Shown here: in pieces, positions 24,868-33,451 of the stretch
Layout of the letters: the number at the start of each line of letters is the position of its first letter
Position numbering within the stretch: the stretch's first letter is position 1
NCBI RefSeq assembly: GCF_000508185.1
Contig: NZ_AYOY01000090.1
Location: forward strand, 1 to 64,000
Length of the DNA: 64,000 bases
Reading direction: 5' to 3'
Source of the DNA: Sphingobium sp. C100
GTDB taxonomy: Bacteria > Pseudomonadota > Alphaproteobacteria > Sphingomonadales > Sphingomonadaceae
The notes under the pieces: model-generated
Databases searched by the model: none
The model's input: the letters and a program-made list of their open reading frames with translations, nothing else
Told to the model about the DNA's origin: nothing
Translations under genes and position numbers: made by a program

Positions 24868-25873
24868 GATAACCGGTCGCCGTCTCCGCGCGCGGAGGGA
24901 TGAGAACCGCGGCGCCGGTGAGCGCCCCCGTTCGCAAGCGATCGAGCGCGATATTCGCTTGTTCCAGCGGGAAAGTCTCGGTGACCGTGCGTAGGCCCGA
25001 CTGGGCAGCCACCTCGAAGAAGGATGTGCCGTCCTCGCGCGTCAAATTGGCGACGGAGAGAATCTGGCGCTCTGCCCACAGGTCCGCATAAGCAAAGGCC
25101 GGGATATCGCTCATGTGGATGCCCGCACACACAACACGGCCACCCTTGCGCACCAGCTTCAGCGCGGCGGGGACGAGCGCACCCACGGGCGCGAAGATGA
25201 TAACCGCATCGAGGTCTTGCCGAGGCCGCTCGCTTGAGGGTCCCGCCCAGCAGCAGCCCAGCGATCGCGCGAACGCCTGGGCTTGCGTGTCGCCCTCGCG
25301 CGTGAACGCATAGACCTCGCGTCCCTGCCAAATGCCGACCTGGGCAATGATATGGGCGGCCGCGCCGAAGCCGACGAGGCCGATGCGCCGGCCGTCGCCG
25401 GCGAGCCGCAGCGCCCGCCAACCGATGAGGCCGGCGCACAGCAATGGCGCCGCCGCGACATCGGAGAAACTGTCGGGAAGCGCGAAGCAGAAATGCGCGT
25501 CGGCGACGACATGGGTCGCGTAGCCGCCATCGCGTGTCGCGCCGGTGAATTCGGGCGCATCGCAGAGATTTTCCCGGCCGGAAAGGCAGTATCCGCAATG
25601 GCCGCATGTCCGCCCGAGCCAAGGCACGCCTACACGCTGGCCGATCTGGAAGCCTTCGACCTCCCTGCCGATTTCGAGCACATGGCCGACGATTTCATGG
25701 CCCGGAACGATCGGATAGTTGGCGGGAACCTCGCCGTCGGCAATGTGAAGATCCGTGCGGCACACGCCGCAGGCAGTCACGGCGATGAGCAGCTGATCCG
25801 CGCGCGGACGAGGTATGGGGCGCTCGACGCGCCGCAACACCGCATGAGGTGCGTCGATCTGCATGGTGATCAT
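24860..25873 (-). CDS. Zinc-dependent alcohol dehydrogenase
   Basis: 337 aa from the ATG at 25873 (GTG codons 6 and 9 nt upstream are alternatives). Catalytic zinc ligands lie in GVCRTDLH and GHEIVG; the structural zinc cluster is CGHCGYCLSGRENLC. The NAD(P) fold begins VGFGAAAHI near residue 175. It is similar to AdhP/AdhA-type enzymes that reduce aldehydes under low oxygen. It lies in a usp - GNAT - ADH - kinase series, all on the minus strand. Confidence 0.9.
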   Translation of the reverse strand: MITMQIDAPHAVLRRVERPIPRPRADQLLIAVTACGVCRTDLHIADGEVPANYPIVPGHEIVGHVLEIGREVEGFQIGQRVGVPWLGRTCGHCGYCLSGRENLCDAPEFTGATRDGGYATHVVADAHFCFALPDSFSDVAAAPLLCAGLIGWRALRLAGDGRRIGLVGFGAAAHIIAQVGIWQGREVYAFTREGDTQAQAFARSLGCCWAGPSSERPRQDLDAVIIFAPVGALVPAALKLVRKGGRVVCAGIHMSDIPAFAYADLWAERQILSVANLTREDGTSFFEVAAQSGLRTVTETFPLEQANIALDRLRTGALTGAAVLIPPRAETATGYHG

Positions 25874-25933
25874 CACCGCCACGGGTTCACCAACCTGGCC
25901 AGGGGGCCTATCTTTCGCTGATGGCGCATGCGC

Positions 25934-26485
25934 TTATGCCCCGGGGGCCGTGTCTCCAACAAGGTCGGCTTCCAAGAGGATGAGGGTGGGATCGCCGGCA
26001 TAGGCTCGCGCGGTGAAGCCCAGATCGCGCTCGACCTCGATCGCGGCGTGATTGTCTCGGCTCTCGATCGACTGCAGGCGCAAGATGCCCCTGGCGCGCG
26101 CGCGCTGCGCCACGTGCCGCAGCAGGCTCCAGCCAATGCCTTGGGCCTTCCAGTCGCGGTGGACGGAGACGGCGACTTCGGCGGTCTCGCTTTGCGCATC
26201 GGCGGCAAGCATTGCAACGCCGACAAGCGCTCCACCCTCCTCGTAAGCGAGGAGCGTCACCGTCCGTTCCCGATCGGTCCGCAGCATCGCGGTGATCTGG
26301 TCGTGGCCAACATGCTGGACCGCCGAAAGGAAGCGGAAGCGCAAATCCTCGAGCGTCACATTCTCGAAGAAGGTTTCGAGCTCGGTTTCGTCGGCGGCAT
26401 TAGCCGGGCGAACGTGCAGGCGCAGTCCGATGCCGGTCGTGATTTCTGCTTGCGGGCTCGATGGTTCAGAAAGAGGCGGTGACAT
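25934..26485 (-). CDS. GNAT-family N-acetyltransferase
   Basis: 183 aa. The GNAT acetyl-CoA-binding region is seen as VHRDWKAQGIGWSLLRH (about 110-126, with Q/R-x2-G-x-G/A), and the N-terminal LEDLRFRFLSAV block resembles the acetyltransferase domain fused to some acyl-CoA synthetases (Pat-like lysine acetyltransferases). Target unknown. GGAG is present 8 nt before the ATG. It lies 48 nt downstream of the usp stop. Confidence 0.85.
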   Translation of the reverse strand: MSPPLSEPSSPQAEITTGIGLRLHVRPANAADETELETFFENVTLEDLRFRFLSAVQHVGHDQITAMLRTDRERTVTLLAYEEGGALVGVAMLAADAQSETAEVAVSVHRDWKAQGIGWSLLRHVAQRARARGILRLQSIESRDNHAAIEVERDLGFTARAYAGDPTLILLEADLVGDTAPGA

Positions 26486-26533
26486 TGAGGATGCTCCGGA
26501 AATCCTGGTGCGGGATTGACTGGTGAAAGGTGA

Positions 26534-27355
26534 TCAATGTCCTAGAAGGACGGGGACAGGCGCGCCGTCGATCAGGTCGTGGGTGACGCCGCCCAGGAAG
26601 AGTTCGCGCAGCCGCGAATGGGCAGATGCGCCGATGGCCAGCAGATCCGCGCGGTGCTGCCGCGCAAAATCGACCAGAACCGCCGACTGGTTCTCGCCTT
26701 CCGAGAACAGGGCGTGAACCGTCACGTCGAACCCATGGCGGCTGAGATTGCGGGCGATATCGGCGCCCGGCTGGGATCCATGCCCCTTGGTACTGGACTT
26801 GGCATCGACAACGAGAATGTCGATCTTTGCCCCTGGCTGCGCGAGCTTCAGCGCATCGCCAAGCGCACGGGTCGCCTCGCGCGTCGCATTCCACCCGATC
26901 GCAAGGTGAGCGAAAGGACGGGGCTTCCATTTCGCGGGCAGGACGATCACCGGCCGCCCGGACGAAAGGGCAATGTTCTCGAAGAGCCGCCGCCGCAGAT
27001 GCTTGTTGGCATAGGCATCCACCGGTCCGAAAACGACCAGGTCGGCGTAGCGAGCCTGCACGGGGGCTTTGTCGAGCAGGGCGCCGGGCTCGTCGCTCAG
27101 GATGCGGACCTCGAAGCCGTCACGCTCGCCGATCCTGGCGACCTTTGCCTGCTTTTCCTCGGCCGCTTCGACATAGTCCGAAAGCAGAAAATAGGGCTGC
27201 GTGTAGGCCAGGGCATAATCCGGCGTCGGGACCGCCGACAGGATTGCCACGCTCAAATGCGCCTCATGAAAGCGCGCGAAGTCTCGCACGTCTTTCAAGA
27301 ACTGCTCGTCATCATCGCCTGTGTCGACGATCGCCAATATGTCTTTCACCGTCAT
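26534..27355 (-). CDS. Universal stress protein, tandem UspA domains
   Basis: 273 aa from the ATG at 27355 (a start at 27370 is possible). Two UspA domains; the second ends LLAIGASAHSRLRELFLGGV and THDLIDGAPVPVLLGH, resembling the ATP-binding glycine motif with the first Gly of the loop replaced. It opens a minus-strand series with GNAT, alcohol dehydrogenase and the APH/AAA protein. A strong FixJ-like site lies 60 nt upstream of its start. Confidence 0.92.
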   Translation of the reverse strand: MTVKDILAIVDTGDDDEQFLKDVRDFARFHEAHLSVAILSAVPTPDYALAYTQPYFLLSDYVEAAEEKQAKVARIGERDGFEVRILSDEPGALLDKAPVQARYADLVVFGPVDAYANKHLRRRLFENIALSSGRPVIVLPAKWKPRPFAHLAIGWNATREATRALGDALKLAQPGAKIDILVVDAKSSTKGHGSQPGADIARNLSRHGFDVTVHALFSEGENQSAVLVDFARQHRADLLAIGASAHSRLRELFLGGVTHDLIDGAPVPVLLGH

Positions 27356-27414
27356 GTCGCCCTCGCGCATAGAAGCTGCCGAGAAGGTCGATCATCTCAC
27401 GGAGAAACGCATTC

Positions 27415-27429
27415 GTGGAATCTACTTAG
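27415..27429 (-). promoter_or_regulatory. Putative FixJ box upstream of usp
   Basis: On the minus strand CTAAGTAGATTCCAC lies 60 nt before the usp start. Fourteen of these 15 bases recur in the same orientation upstream of the phasin gene (30945-30959). The GTAG/AAGTAG core resembles the GTA(A/C)GTAG FixJ core described for the rhizobial fixK promoter. FixJ is encoded about 1 kb away. Confidence 0.65.
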
Positions 27430-27713
27430 ATCGGGTAGGGCTCAGGCCGTAGAACGGCGACCGGATTGCTGGTTCCGGGCGTTCGCCAGTTTCCCGATCG
27501 ATTAACGGTTCTTTGGCCAGAAGGCCGCGGCCAGTAATCTGGAAGGACCGTAGGGTTCGACCGATCGGCACCTTTGCTATCATGATCCGCGCCGACCGGA
27601 CGGCGCAAGAAAATGCGGCCACCATGATCTCGTTGCTTTGCGTTGCGTCATGATAATCATGCGAGCCGTCCATCACCCTGATCATCGGTGCGATGTATGG
27701 ATTGGGATGCGGG

Positions 27714-28106
27714 CTAAGCCCGACCCGTCGCGCGGTCGACGCATGCGCACAGGCGACGGTCAAGCAGGGGCTTTTCCAGTATCTCATCGAACAGTGCGCC
27801 CACGCTTTGGTCGATATAGTCGCTGCGGTGGGCGGTGATCAGGATGGCGGGACGTCGCCATCCCACGGCGCGAAGGCCGCGCAGCAGATCCAAGCCGCTC
27901 ATCCCCGCCATGCGATAGTCGGTGACCAGGCAGGCAGCCTCGACCGCGGACGGATCGGCAAGCGCCTGGACGCCATTGGAAAAGGCGCGCACGTCATAAC
28001 CGCGGGCCTGAAGGATCAGTTGGATCGACCGGCGAACCGCGCTGTCATCCTCCACAAGGAGGACACGCGGTCGTTCCGGTTCGGTCGAAGGAGCGAGGTG
28101 GGGCAT
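27714..28106 (-). CDS. Single-domain response regulator (receiver only)
   Basis: 130 aa from the ATG at 28106 (GGGAGGG upstream). A CheY-like receiver only: acidic pair at 20-21 (VEDD), phospho-acceptor Asp63 in VTDYRMAGMSG, Thr in LITAHRS, Lys in ILEKPL. There is no output domain. It lies just downstream of fixLJ and on the same strand, so it could act as a phosphate sink or competitor for FixL, like FixT-type modulation by position only. A TTACGTAG site lies 66 nt upstream. Confidence 0.88.
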   Translation of the reverse strand: MPHLAPSTEPERPRVLLVEDDSAVRRSIQLILQARGYDVRAFSNGVQALADPSAVEAACLVTDYRMAGMSGLDLLRGLRAVGWRRPAILITAHRSDYIDQSVGALFDEILEKPLLDRRLCACVDRATGRA

Positions 28107-28171
28107 CGTGCATCCCTCCCGGCAAAATGCGGTTCTGTTGCCACTATGTGTCGCGGCCCAGACCCTCGTCC

Positions 28172-28179
28172 CTACGTAA
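28172..28179 (-). promoter_or_regulatory. Putative FixJ box upstream of the single-domain response regulator
   Basis: TTACGTAG on the minus strand, 66 nt before the response-regulator ATG. The identical octamer in the same orientation lies 53 nt upstream of phaC (36684-36691). The match to a GTACGTAG-type FixJ core suggests FixJ feedback on this gene. Confidence 0.6.
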
Positions 28180-28291
28180 ACATCCCAATCTGGGAGCGCG
28201 GCGCTCGCCATCCTCGCGTTGCATCACAAGGACACAGCCTTGCCAGCGTCAGGTCAAGCGGTTGCCCGGGCCTTCCCATCGGTCCCAGCTG

Positions 28292-28936
28292 TCATGCAGG
28301 AGATGACGATCCCTGTTCGCGGTCGGTGCCCAATCCTGCCGCGAAAGCGATCCGCAGGGCATCGGGGAACGAGTGAACCCCGAGCTTCGTCATCAGATTG
28401 GCGCGGTGAACCTCGACCGTTCGGGCCGAGATGTCGAGATCAAAGGCAATCGTCTTGTTGGGCAGACCTCGGGCGAGGCCTTCGAGCACATCGCGCTCGC
28501 GTGGGGTGAGGCTGGCTATCACAAGCGCTGCTTCCTGTGCGGAGGCCGCGTAACGCTCCTGATCGTCCAGACGTGCGAAGGCCCTCTCGATAGCACCGAG
28601 AAGGACCGCAATGTCGAAAGGCTTCTCCACGAAATCTACCGCGCCAGTCTTCATCGCGCGCACCGCGATGCCGACATCGGCATGCCCTGTGAGCAGCACG
28701 ATCGGCATTGTCACGCCTTGATCGACGAGTGCTTGCTGGACTTCCAGGCCGTCGATGACCGGCATGCGGACGTCGAGGAGAATGCAGCCGTCGGTCGCGT
28801 GACGAACCCCCTTGAGAAAATCGACGCCAGAGGCCCAGGCTTCCACCCGGTATCCCGACTTCTTGAGAAGGAAGCCCGCCGAACGGCGGATCGCGGCCTC
28901 GTCATCGACAATATGCACGGTACGCCTATCCGACAT
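28292..28936 (-). CDS. fixJ: FixJ-family response regulator
   Basis: 214 aa. Receiver domain with phospho-acceptor Asp55 (ILLDVRMP), switch Thr in LLTGHAD and Lys in VEKPFD, then a linker and a LuxR/GerE DNA-binding domain (about 140-205; LTPRERDVLEGLARGLPNKT, RTVEVHRANLMTKLG). The VEVHR recognition helix is a FixJ/TodT signature. It overlaps fixL by 11 nt. When phosphorylated by FixL at low O2 it activates transcription. Confidence 0.93.
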   Translation of the reverse strand: MSDRRTVHIVDDEAAIRRSAGFLLKKSGYRVEAWASGVDFLKGVRHATDGCILLDVRMPVIDGLEVQQALVDQGVTMPIVLLTGHADVGIAVRAMKTGAVDFVEKPFDIAVLLGAIERAFARLDDQERYAASAQEAALVIASLTPRERDVLEGLARGLPNKTIAFDLDISARTVEVHRANLMTKLGVHSFPDALRIAFAAGLGTDREQGSSSPA

Positions 28937-30818
28937 CGCGGTCCTCCGGAACGATATGCATCAACGTGAAATGAAAGCGCGTTCCGCCTTCGGCGGGGGT
29001 CTCCACCCAGATCTTACCACCATGCGCTTCAACGATCGTCCGGCAGATCGACAGCCCAAGACCCATCCCCTCGGCCTTGGTGCTGAGGAATGCCTGGAAC
29101 AACTGGGCGGCGACTTCCGCGTCAAGGCCGGGCCCGGTGTCGGCGATGGTTACGCGCACCATGGCCGGCCCTTCCAGCCCGGTCGCGATCGTCAATTCGC
29201 GCGTGGGGCTTTCCGCCATCGCTTCGGCTGCGTTGCGGATGAGATTGACGAGGACCTGCTCGATCTGGACACGGTCGGCCAGCACCGGCGTCGCATCCGA
29301 ATCGAGCTGAAGCCGGGTCTCGATGCCATGTTCGCTGAGCCCCACCAGACCAAGCGAACAGGCTTCCTCGATAAGCTTCGGCAAATCCTCGACCTGCTTC
29401 TGCACCTCGCCCCGCGCCACGAAATCGCGCAACCGGCGAACGATCTGGCCAGCGCGCAGGGCTTCCGATGCGGCATCCGCTAGTGCTTCGCGAATCTCTG
29501 CAACCGTCTCCGGATCAGGATCTTCCAGAAGCACATGAGCGATTTGTACATAGTTGACGACCGCCGTGATCGGCTGGTTGAGTTCATGGGCGAGCGTCGA
29601 TGCCATGGCGCCCATCGCGCTCACGCGCGAGACGTGTATCAATTCGGCCTGCAGATCCTTGAGACGCGCCGCCGTCGCCTCCTGGTCGGTCAGATCGCGC
29701 ATGAAGCCGGTGAAAACCCTTTCCCCGCCGCCGGTCGCTTCGCCGATCGCCAGTTCGTGCGGGACGAGCGTCCCGTCCTTCCGGCAGCCCATCACCCGCC
29801 GTGTGCTGCCGATGATGTGCGCCACGCCGGTCTCAAGATATCGAGCGATATAGAAGTCATGCACCTCGCGGTCGGGAGATGGCATGAGCATAGAGACGTT
29901 CTTGCCCAGCACCTCGGCCTCCTCATAACCGAACATCCGCTGCGCCGCATGGCTGAACGAGAGCATTATGCCCTCGGCATCGATGACCACCATGGCGTCG
30001 GGAACGCTGGCCAGGATCGAGTTTAGTTGCGCCTCCCGTTTCTCGATCGCGCGTTCGGCCGCTTTCTCGTCTGTGATGTCGCGAACGACCTTTCCGAACC
30101 CGCGCAGGCGACCGTCTTCGTCATACAGTGGGGTGATGGTCACATCGGCGAGGAATTCCGACCCATCCTTGCGCAGGCGCCAGCTTGCCTCCTGAAATCG
30201 GCCCTCCGCGCGTGCGCGATCAAGATCGGCCTGGGGTTTGCCACGCGTGACATCGTCTTGAGGATAGAACACCGCCGCGCTACGTCCCAGGATGTCCTCC
30301 TCCTTCCAGCCCTTGATCCGCTCGGCGCCCTTGTTCCAGATGGTAACCCGGCCTCTTTCATCGAGCATGTAGATGGCGAGGCTCGTCGCGCCGTCGATCA
30401 GAAGCGCCAGTTCTTCCGCGGTTTCGTGTGCCTTGCGCGAGTTCTCACCGGCGTCGATTTCGTGAACATGCGCGGCCTTCCGCCAGTGCGAGAGACGGCT
30501 CGTGAGCAGAATGAGCCCGAGCGAAATGATCGCGAAGCCCGATGCGTGAACCAGATGATCCATGTCGCGGAACGGCGTATCGATCAGGAGAAAGCCGATA
30601 ACAGCCGACGCCGCCGTCGCAAAACCTGCCGTCATCACGCCGCTTGTCCATGCCGATGCGAGAACCGCCACTGTCAGCAGGAGCCAGATCGGGCGATCGG
30701 CGAGCAACGGTTCGAGTGCAAGCGCGGCCACCGTGGCGATCGCGACGAAGACGATCGCCATCAGGAGTGATGCTATCGGACCCGCACGCGGTGTCAGGGT
30801 TGAATGACTCTTTGCCAT
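28926..30818 (-). CDS. fixL: Oxygen-sensing sensor histidine kinase FixL
   Basis: 630 aa from the ATG at 30818. Order: three to four N-terminal membrane helices (about 15-110), PAS domain 1 (about 140-255), haem PAS domain 2 (about 262-380), HisKA with His411 (TLAHELNQP), and HATPase. In PAS2, VHDFYIARY and AHIIGSTRR supply His320 (proximal haem ligand), Arg326, His334 and Arg340, all equivalent to residues of Bradyrhizobium FixL (His200, Arg206, His214, Arg220). PAS1 lacks the His. The gene is therefore a true haem FixL rather than a generic PAS kinase. Confidence 0.95.
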   Translation of the reverse strand: MAKSHSTLTPRAGPIASLLMAIVFVAIATVAALALEPLLADRPIWLLLTVAVLASAWTSGVMTAGFATAASAVIGFLLIDTPFRDMDHLVHASGFAIISLGLILLTSRLSHWRKAAHVHEIDAGENSRKAHETAEELALLIDGATSLAIYMLDERGRVTIWNKGAERIKGWKEEDILGRSAAVFYPQDDVTRGKPQADLDRARAEGRFQEASWRLRKDGSEFLADVTITPLYDEDGRLRGFGKVVRDITDEKAAERAIEKREAQLNSILASVPDAMVVIDAEGIMLSFSHAAQRMFGYEEAEVLGKNVSMLMPSPDREVHDFYIARYLETGVAHIIGSTRRVMGCRKDGTLVPHELAIGEATGGGERVFTGFMRDLTDQEATAARLKDLQAELIHVSRVSAMGAMASTLAHELNQPITAVVNYVQIAHVLLEDPDPETVAEIREALADAASEALRAGQIVRRLRDFVARGEVQKQVEDLPKLIEEACSLGLVGLSEHGIETRLQLDSDATPVLADRVQIEQVLVNLIRNAAEAMAESPTRELTIATGLEGPAMVRVTIADTGPGLDAEVAAQLFQAFLSTKAEGMGLGLSICRTIVEAHGGKIWVETPAEGGTRFHFTLMHIVPEDRDVG

Positions 30819-30944
30819 CGATTTCGATCCGCGGGCTATGATGCAGCATGCCTCAGACTGCACTCACAGCAGCTTACTGCAACTCCTGCCCGGCATCGAT
30901 GCGATTATTGGAGCGCGATGTGACCGTTCCGCGACGAAGTTAGG

Positions 30945-30959
30945 CTAAGTACATTCCAC
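30945..30959 (+). promoter_or_regulatory. Putative FixJ box upstream of the phasin gene
   Basis: CTAAGTACATTCCAC, 14 of 15 bases identical to the site at 27415-27429 and in the same orientation relative to its gene, ends 76 nt before the phasin ATG. The downstream ACAATG/ACGAATG is also partly shared. The spacing fits an activator site just upstream of a promoter. Confidence 0.65.
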
Positions 30960-31034
30960 AATGGCTGCGAACAGCTGCCTCGACGAGGCTGCAATCGTTC
31001 CGTCTGAAAGGACGCGCCAGATCAGGAGAAAACC

Positions 31035-31460
31035 ATGGCACAGCCTCTCGAAAATGTCGTCGCTCTCGCTCAGGCGAATATCCGGTTGGGTCTGAAGGTC
31101 GCTGAAACCTGGCGCGAAAGCGGCCAGAAGCTGATCGAGCTCGGCATGAAGGGTGCATCCGAGATCGGAGAGGAAGCCCGCCTCGCCCTCGCGAACGGCC
31201 TGGCGAGCGAGAAGAGCGTTTCGGTGAACAGCGTCAACGGGCACTGGCAGGACATGCTCGCCGAAATCGAGGCTGTCCGCACGGCGACCGCGCAGGAGAT
31301 GGAAACCGCCGTCAGTGACTGGCGCAAGAGCTGGACCGATGCGTTGACTGTTGCGCCCGCGCTGCCCGTCGAGACGCTTTTCAAACCCTGGCTCGCCTTG
31401 GTGGCATCGGCCGCACCAACGCCGGGTCGAGAGAAGGACACGCCGGCCAAGAAGTCCTGA
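31035..31460 (+). CDS. Phasin-family protein (PHA granule associated)
   Basis: 141 aa, short amphipathic helices, no membrane segment or signal. The pattern (LENVVALAQANIRLGLKVAE..., KLIELGMKGASE, DWRKSWTDAL) fits the Phasin_2-like family that coats PHA granules. Lys-rich end. Adjacent genes make PHB, supporting the call. Size and helicity alone would not be conclusive. It converges on fabI with a 24-nt gap. Confidence 0.75.
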   Translation: MAQPLENVVALAQANIRLGLKVAETWRESGQKLIELGMKGASEIGEEARLALANGLASEKSVSVNSVNGHWQDMLAEIEAVRTATAQEMETAVSDWRKSWTDALTVAPALPVETLFKPWLALVASAAPTPGREKDTPAKKS

Positions 31461-31484
31461 GTAACGTTTGCCCGCGCGGCGGCC

Positions 31485-32258
31485 TCACGCAAGCAGATGC
31501 TGGCCGCTGTCCACCGGGATGATGGTTCCCGTGATGCGACGGGCCGCGTCGCTGACGAGGAAGGCCGCCAGGGCGCCGACATCGGCAATGTCGACCAATT
31601 GCCTTGACGGGGCCGCGGCGGCTGCGCGCTCCAGAAGCTCATCGAACCGCTCGATGCCACTTGCAGCCCGCGTTGCGATCGGACCGGGCGAGATCGCGTG
31701 GGCGCGGATTCCCTTGGAACCGAGTTCGGCCGCGACGTAGCGCGTCGCGCTCTCGAGCGCGGCCTTGACCGGTCCCATGAGGTTGTAATTCTCGACCACG
31801 CGCTCGGACCCGTAAAAGGTAACGCAAAGGAGGCAACCGCCATCCGCCATCAGCGGCTCGGCCAGTTTCGCCATGCGCAGGAAGCTGTGGCACGAGACGT
31901 CCATCGCCAGCGCAAAGCCCTCTGCCGAGGAGTCGACGACCCGCCCGTGCAGATCGTCGCGCGGCGCGAAGGCGATCGAGTGCAGGACGAAATCAAGGCC
32001 GCCCCATTCGGTTCGGACACGTTCAAAAAGAGCTTCGAGTTCACCCGGTTGCCGGACATCGCAAGGGGCGATCCATTCAATGCCGAGCGCCTTTGCGACC
32101 GGTTCGACATAGGTCTTCGACTTGTCGTTCAAATAGGTGGCAGCCAACTGTGCGCCACAGCGCGAAAAAGCCTCGGCGCAACCGGCCGCGATACTGCTGT
32201 CATTGGCGATTCCGACGACCAGCCCGCGCTTTCCTGAAAGATCCACCAGCGGTTTCAT
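31485..32258 (-). CDS. fabI: Enoyl-[acyl-carrier-protein] reductase
   Basis: 257 aa. Atypical SDR with the FabI pattern: GLVVGIANDSSIAAGCAEA at the N-terminus, SIAFAPRDDL near 95, and the catalytic Tyr-x6-Lys in YNLMGPVKAALE (about 157-165). It reduces enoyl-ACP with NADH in fatty acid synthesis. It is the last gene of the phaC-pta-ackA-fabI operon and its ATG overlaps the ackA stop by 4 nt. It probably is a paralogue and not the essential housekeeping FabI, though that cannot be decided from one window. Confidence 0.92.
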   Translation of the reverse strand: MKPLVDLSGKRGLVVGIANDSSIAAGCAEAFSRCGAQLAATYLNDKSKTYVEPVAKALGIEWIAPCDVRQPGELEALFERVRTEWGGLDFVLHSIAFAPRDDLHGRVVDSSAEGFALAMDVSCHSFLRMAKLAEPLMADGGCLLCVTFYGSERVVENYNLMGPVKAALESATRYVAAELGSKGIRAHAISPGPIATRAASGIERFDELLERAAAAAPSRQLVDIADVGALAAFLVSDAARRITGTIIPVDSGQHLLA

Positions 32259-33451
32259 TGAAAGTTGCTCCCTGTCGGCCTGATGAGTTGGACAACGTGA
32301 TGGGCGATCACGGCTTCTTCATCGGTCGGAATGACGCGGACGAGAATCCTGCTTTGCTTTGCGCTAATGACGTTGGCGTTGCGCTGATTTGCTTCCGTGT
32401 CGAGGGAGAGACCCGTCCAGGATAGGCTCTCGCAAATGCGCGCGCGGATAACCGGATCATTCTCGCCAATTCCCGCCGTGAACACGAGGCCGTCAAGTCC
32501 GCCGAGCGCGGGGATCAGCGCCGCCGTCTGACGCGCGGCCTGCCGCACGAACAGATCGATCGCTTCGGCAGCCTCGGGCGCGTCGCTGGCGTGGAGCGTG
32601 CGCATATCGCTCGACAAGCCTGACACGCCGAGCAGTCCTGATTTCTTGTAGAGCAGCGTTTCCACCTCCTGCGCCGCCAAGCCCAATTGCATCTGCAAAT
32701 GAAGGACGACGCCGGGATCCAGCGCGCCCGACCGCGTGCCCATCATCAGGCCATCGAGCGCTGTGAAGCCCATGGTCGTGTCGATGTTCCGGCCTTCGCG
32801 CATCGCGCACAGGCTGGCGCCGTTACCGAGATGCGCGGCGATCACCCGTCCGCCCAAACGTTCCGGATCGGCTGCCCGCAGTTGGCCAGCGATATGCTCG
32901 TAGGATAGCCCATGGAAACCATAGCGGCGCACGCCCTTGTCATGGAACGCGCGCGGAAGAGGGAGGCGGGTGGCGAGAGCGGAAAGCTCGTGGTGGAAGG
33001 CGGTGTCGAAGCAGGCGATCTGCGGAAGGTGCGGCGCGAGCGCACGCAGCGCGCGCACTGCGGCCAAATTGTGGGGCTGGTGAAGCGGCGCCAGCGGGAT
33101 CAGAGCTTCCAGAACTTCGAGCAGGGCATCGTCTATCCGTCGTGGCGCGGCGAACTCGGCCCCGCCATGGACAACGCGGTGACCGATCGCGATAATCTCG
33201 CGGTCTCCGAGTTGCGTGGCGGCCCAAGCGAACAGGTCTTCGAGCAGATGCTCATGCGAAATCGCATTCCCTTGCGGCCAGTTCCGCTGAAGGATGACGT
33301 CGCCTTGGGCGTTGCGAGCGCGCAGGCGGGGTGCCGTGCCGATCTCCTCGATCTTGCCGCCCGCATCGAAGCGGAGACCATCTGCCGAAAGCTCGTACAG
33401 CGCAAACTTGATGCTGGAAGACCCGGCGTTGAGGGTGACGATTGCCTTCAC
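32255..33451 (-). CDS. ackA: Acetate kinase
   Basis: 398 aa, the normal length. Signature LNAGSSSIKFALYEL at the N-terminus, the GFHGLSYEH block, GNGASLCA and TMGFTALDGLMMGTRSG, and FTAGIGEN near residue 325. Converts acetyl phosphate + ADP to acetate + ATP, giving substrate-level ATP when respiration is limited. Overlaps pta and fabI by 4 nt each. Confidence 0.96.
   Translation of the reverse strand: MKAIVTLNAGSSSIKFALYELSADGLRFDAGGKIEEIGTAPRLRARNAQGDVILQRNWPQGNAISHEHLLEDLFAWAATQLGDREIIAIGHRVVHGGAEFAAPRRIDDALLEVLEALIPLAPLHQPHNLAAVRALRALAPHLPQIACFDTAFHHELSALATRLPLPRAFHDKGVRRYGFHGLSYEHIAGQLRAADPERLGGRVIAAHLGNGASLCAMREGRNIDTTMGFTALDGLMMGTRSGALDPGVVLHLQMQLGLAAQEVETLLYKKSGLLGVSGLSSDMRTLHASDAPEAAEAIDLFVRQAARQTAALIPALGGLDGLVFTAGIGENDPVIRARICESLSWTGLSLDTEANQRNANVISAKQSRILVRVIPTDEEAVIAHHVVQLIRPTGSNFQ

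Noticed and set aside
27422-27787. Minus-strand frame of 87-121 codons next to the response-regulator gene
   Set aside because: It overlaps the putative FixJ box and the response-regulator end, has no ribosome-binding site and no recognisable motif. Bases 27430-27713 otherwise show nothing.
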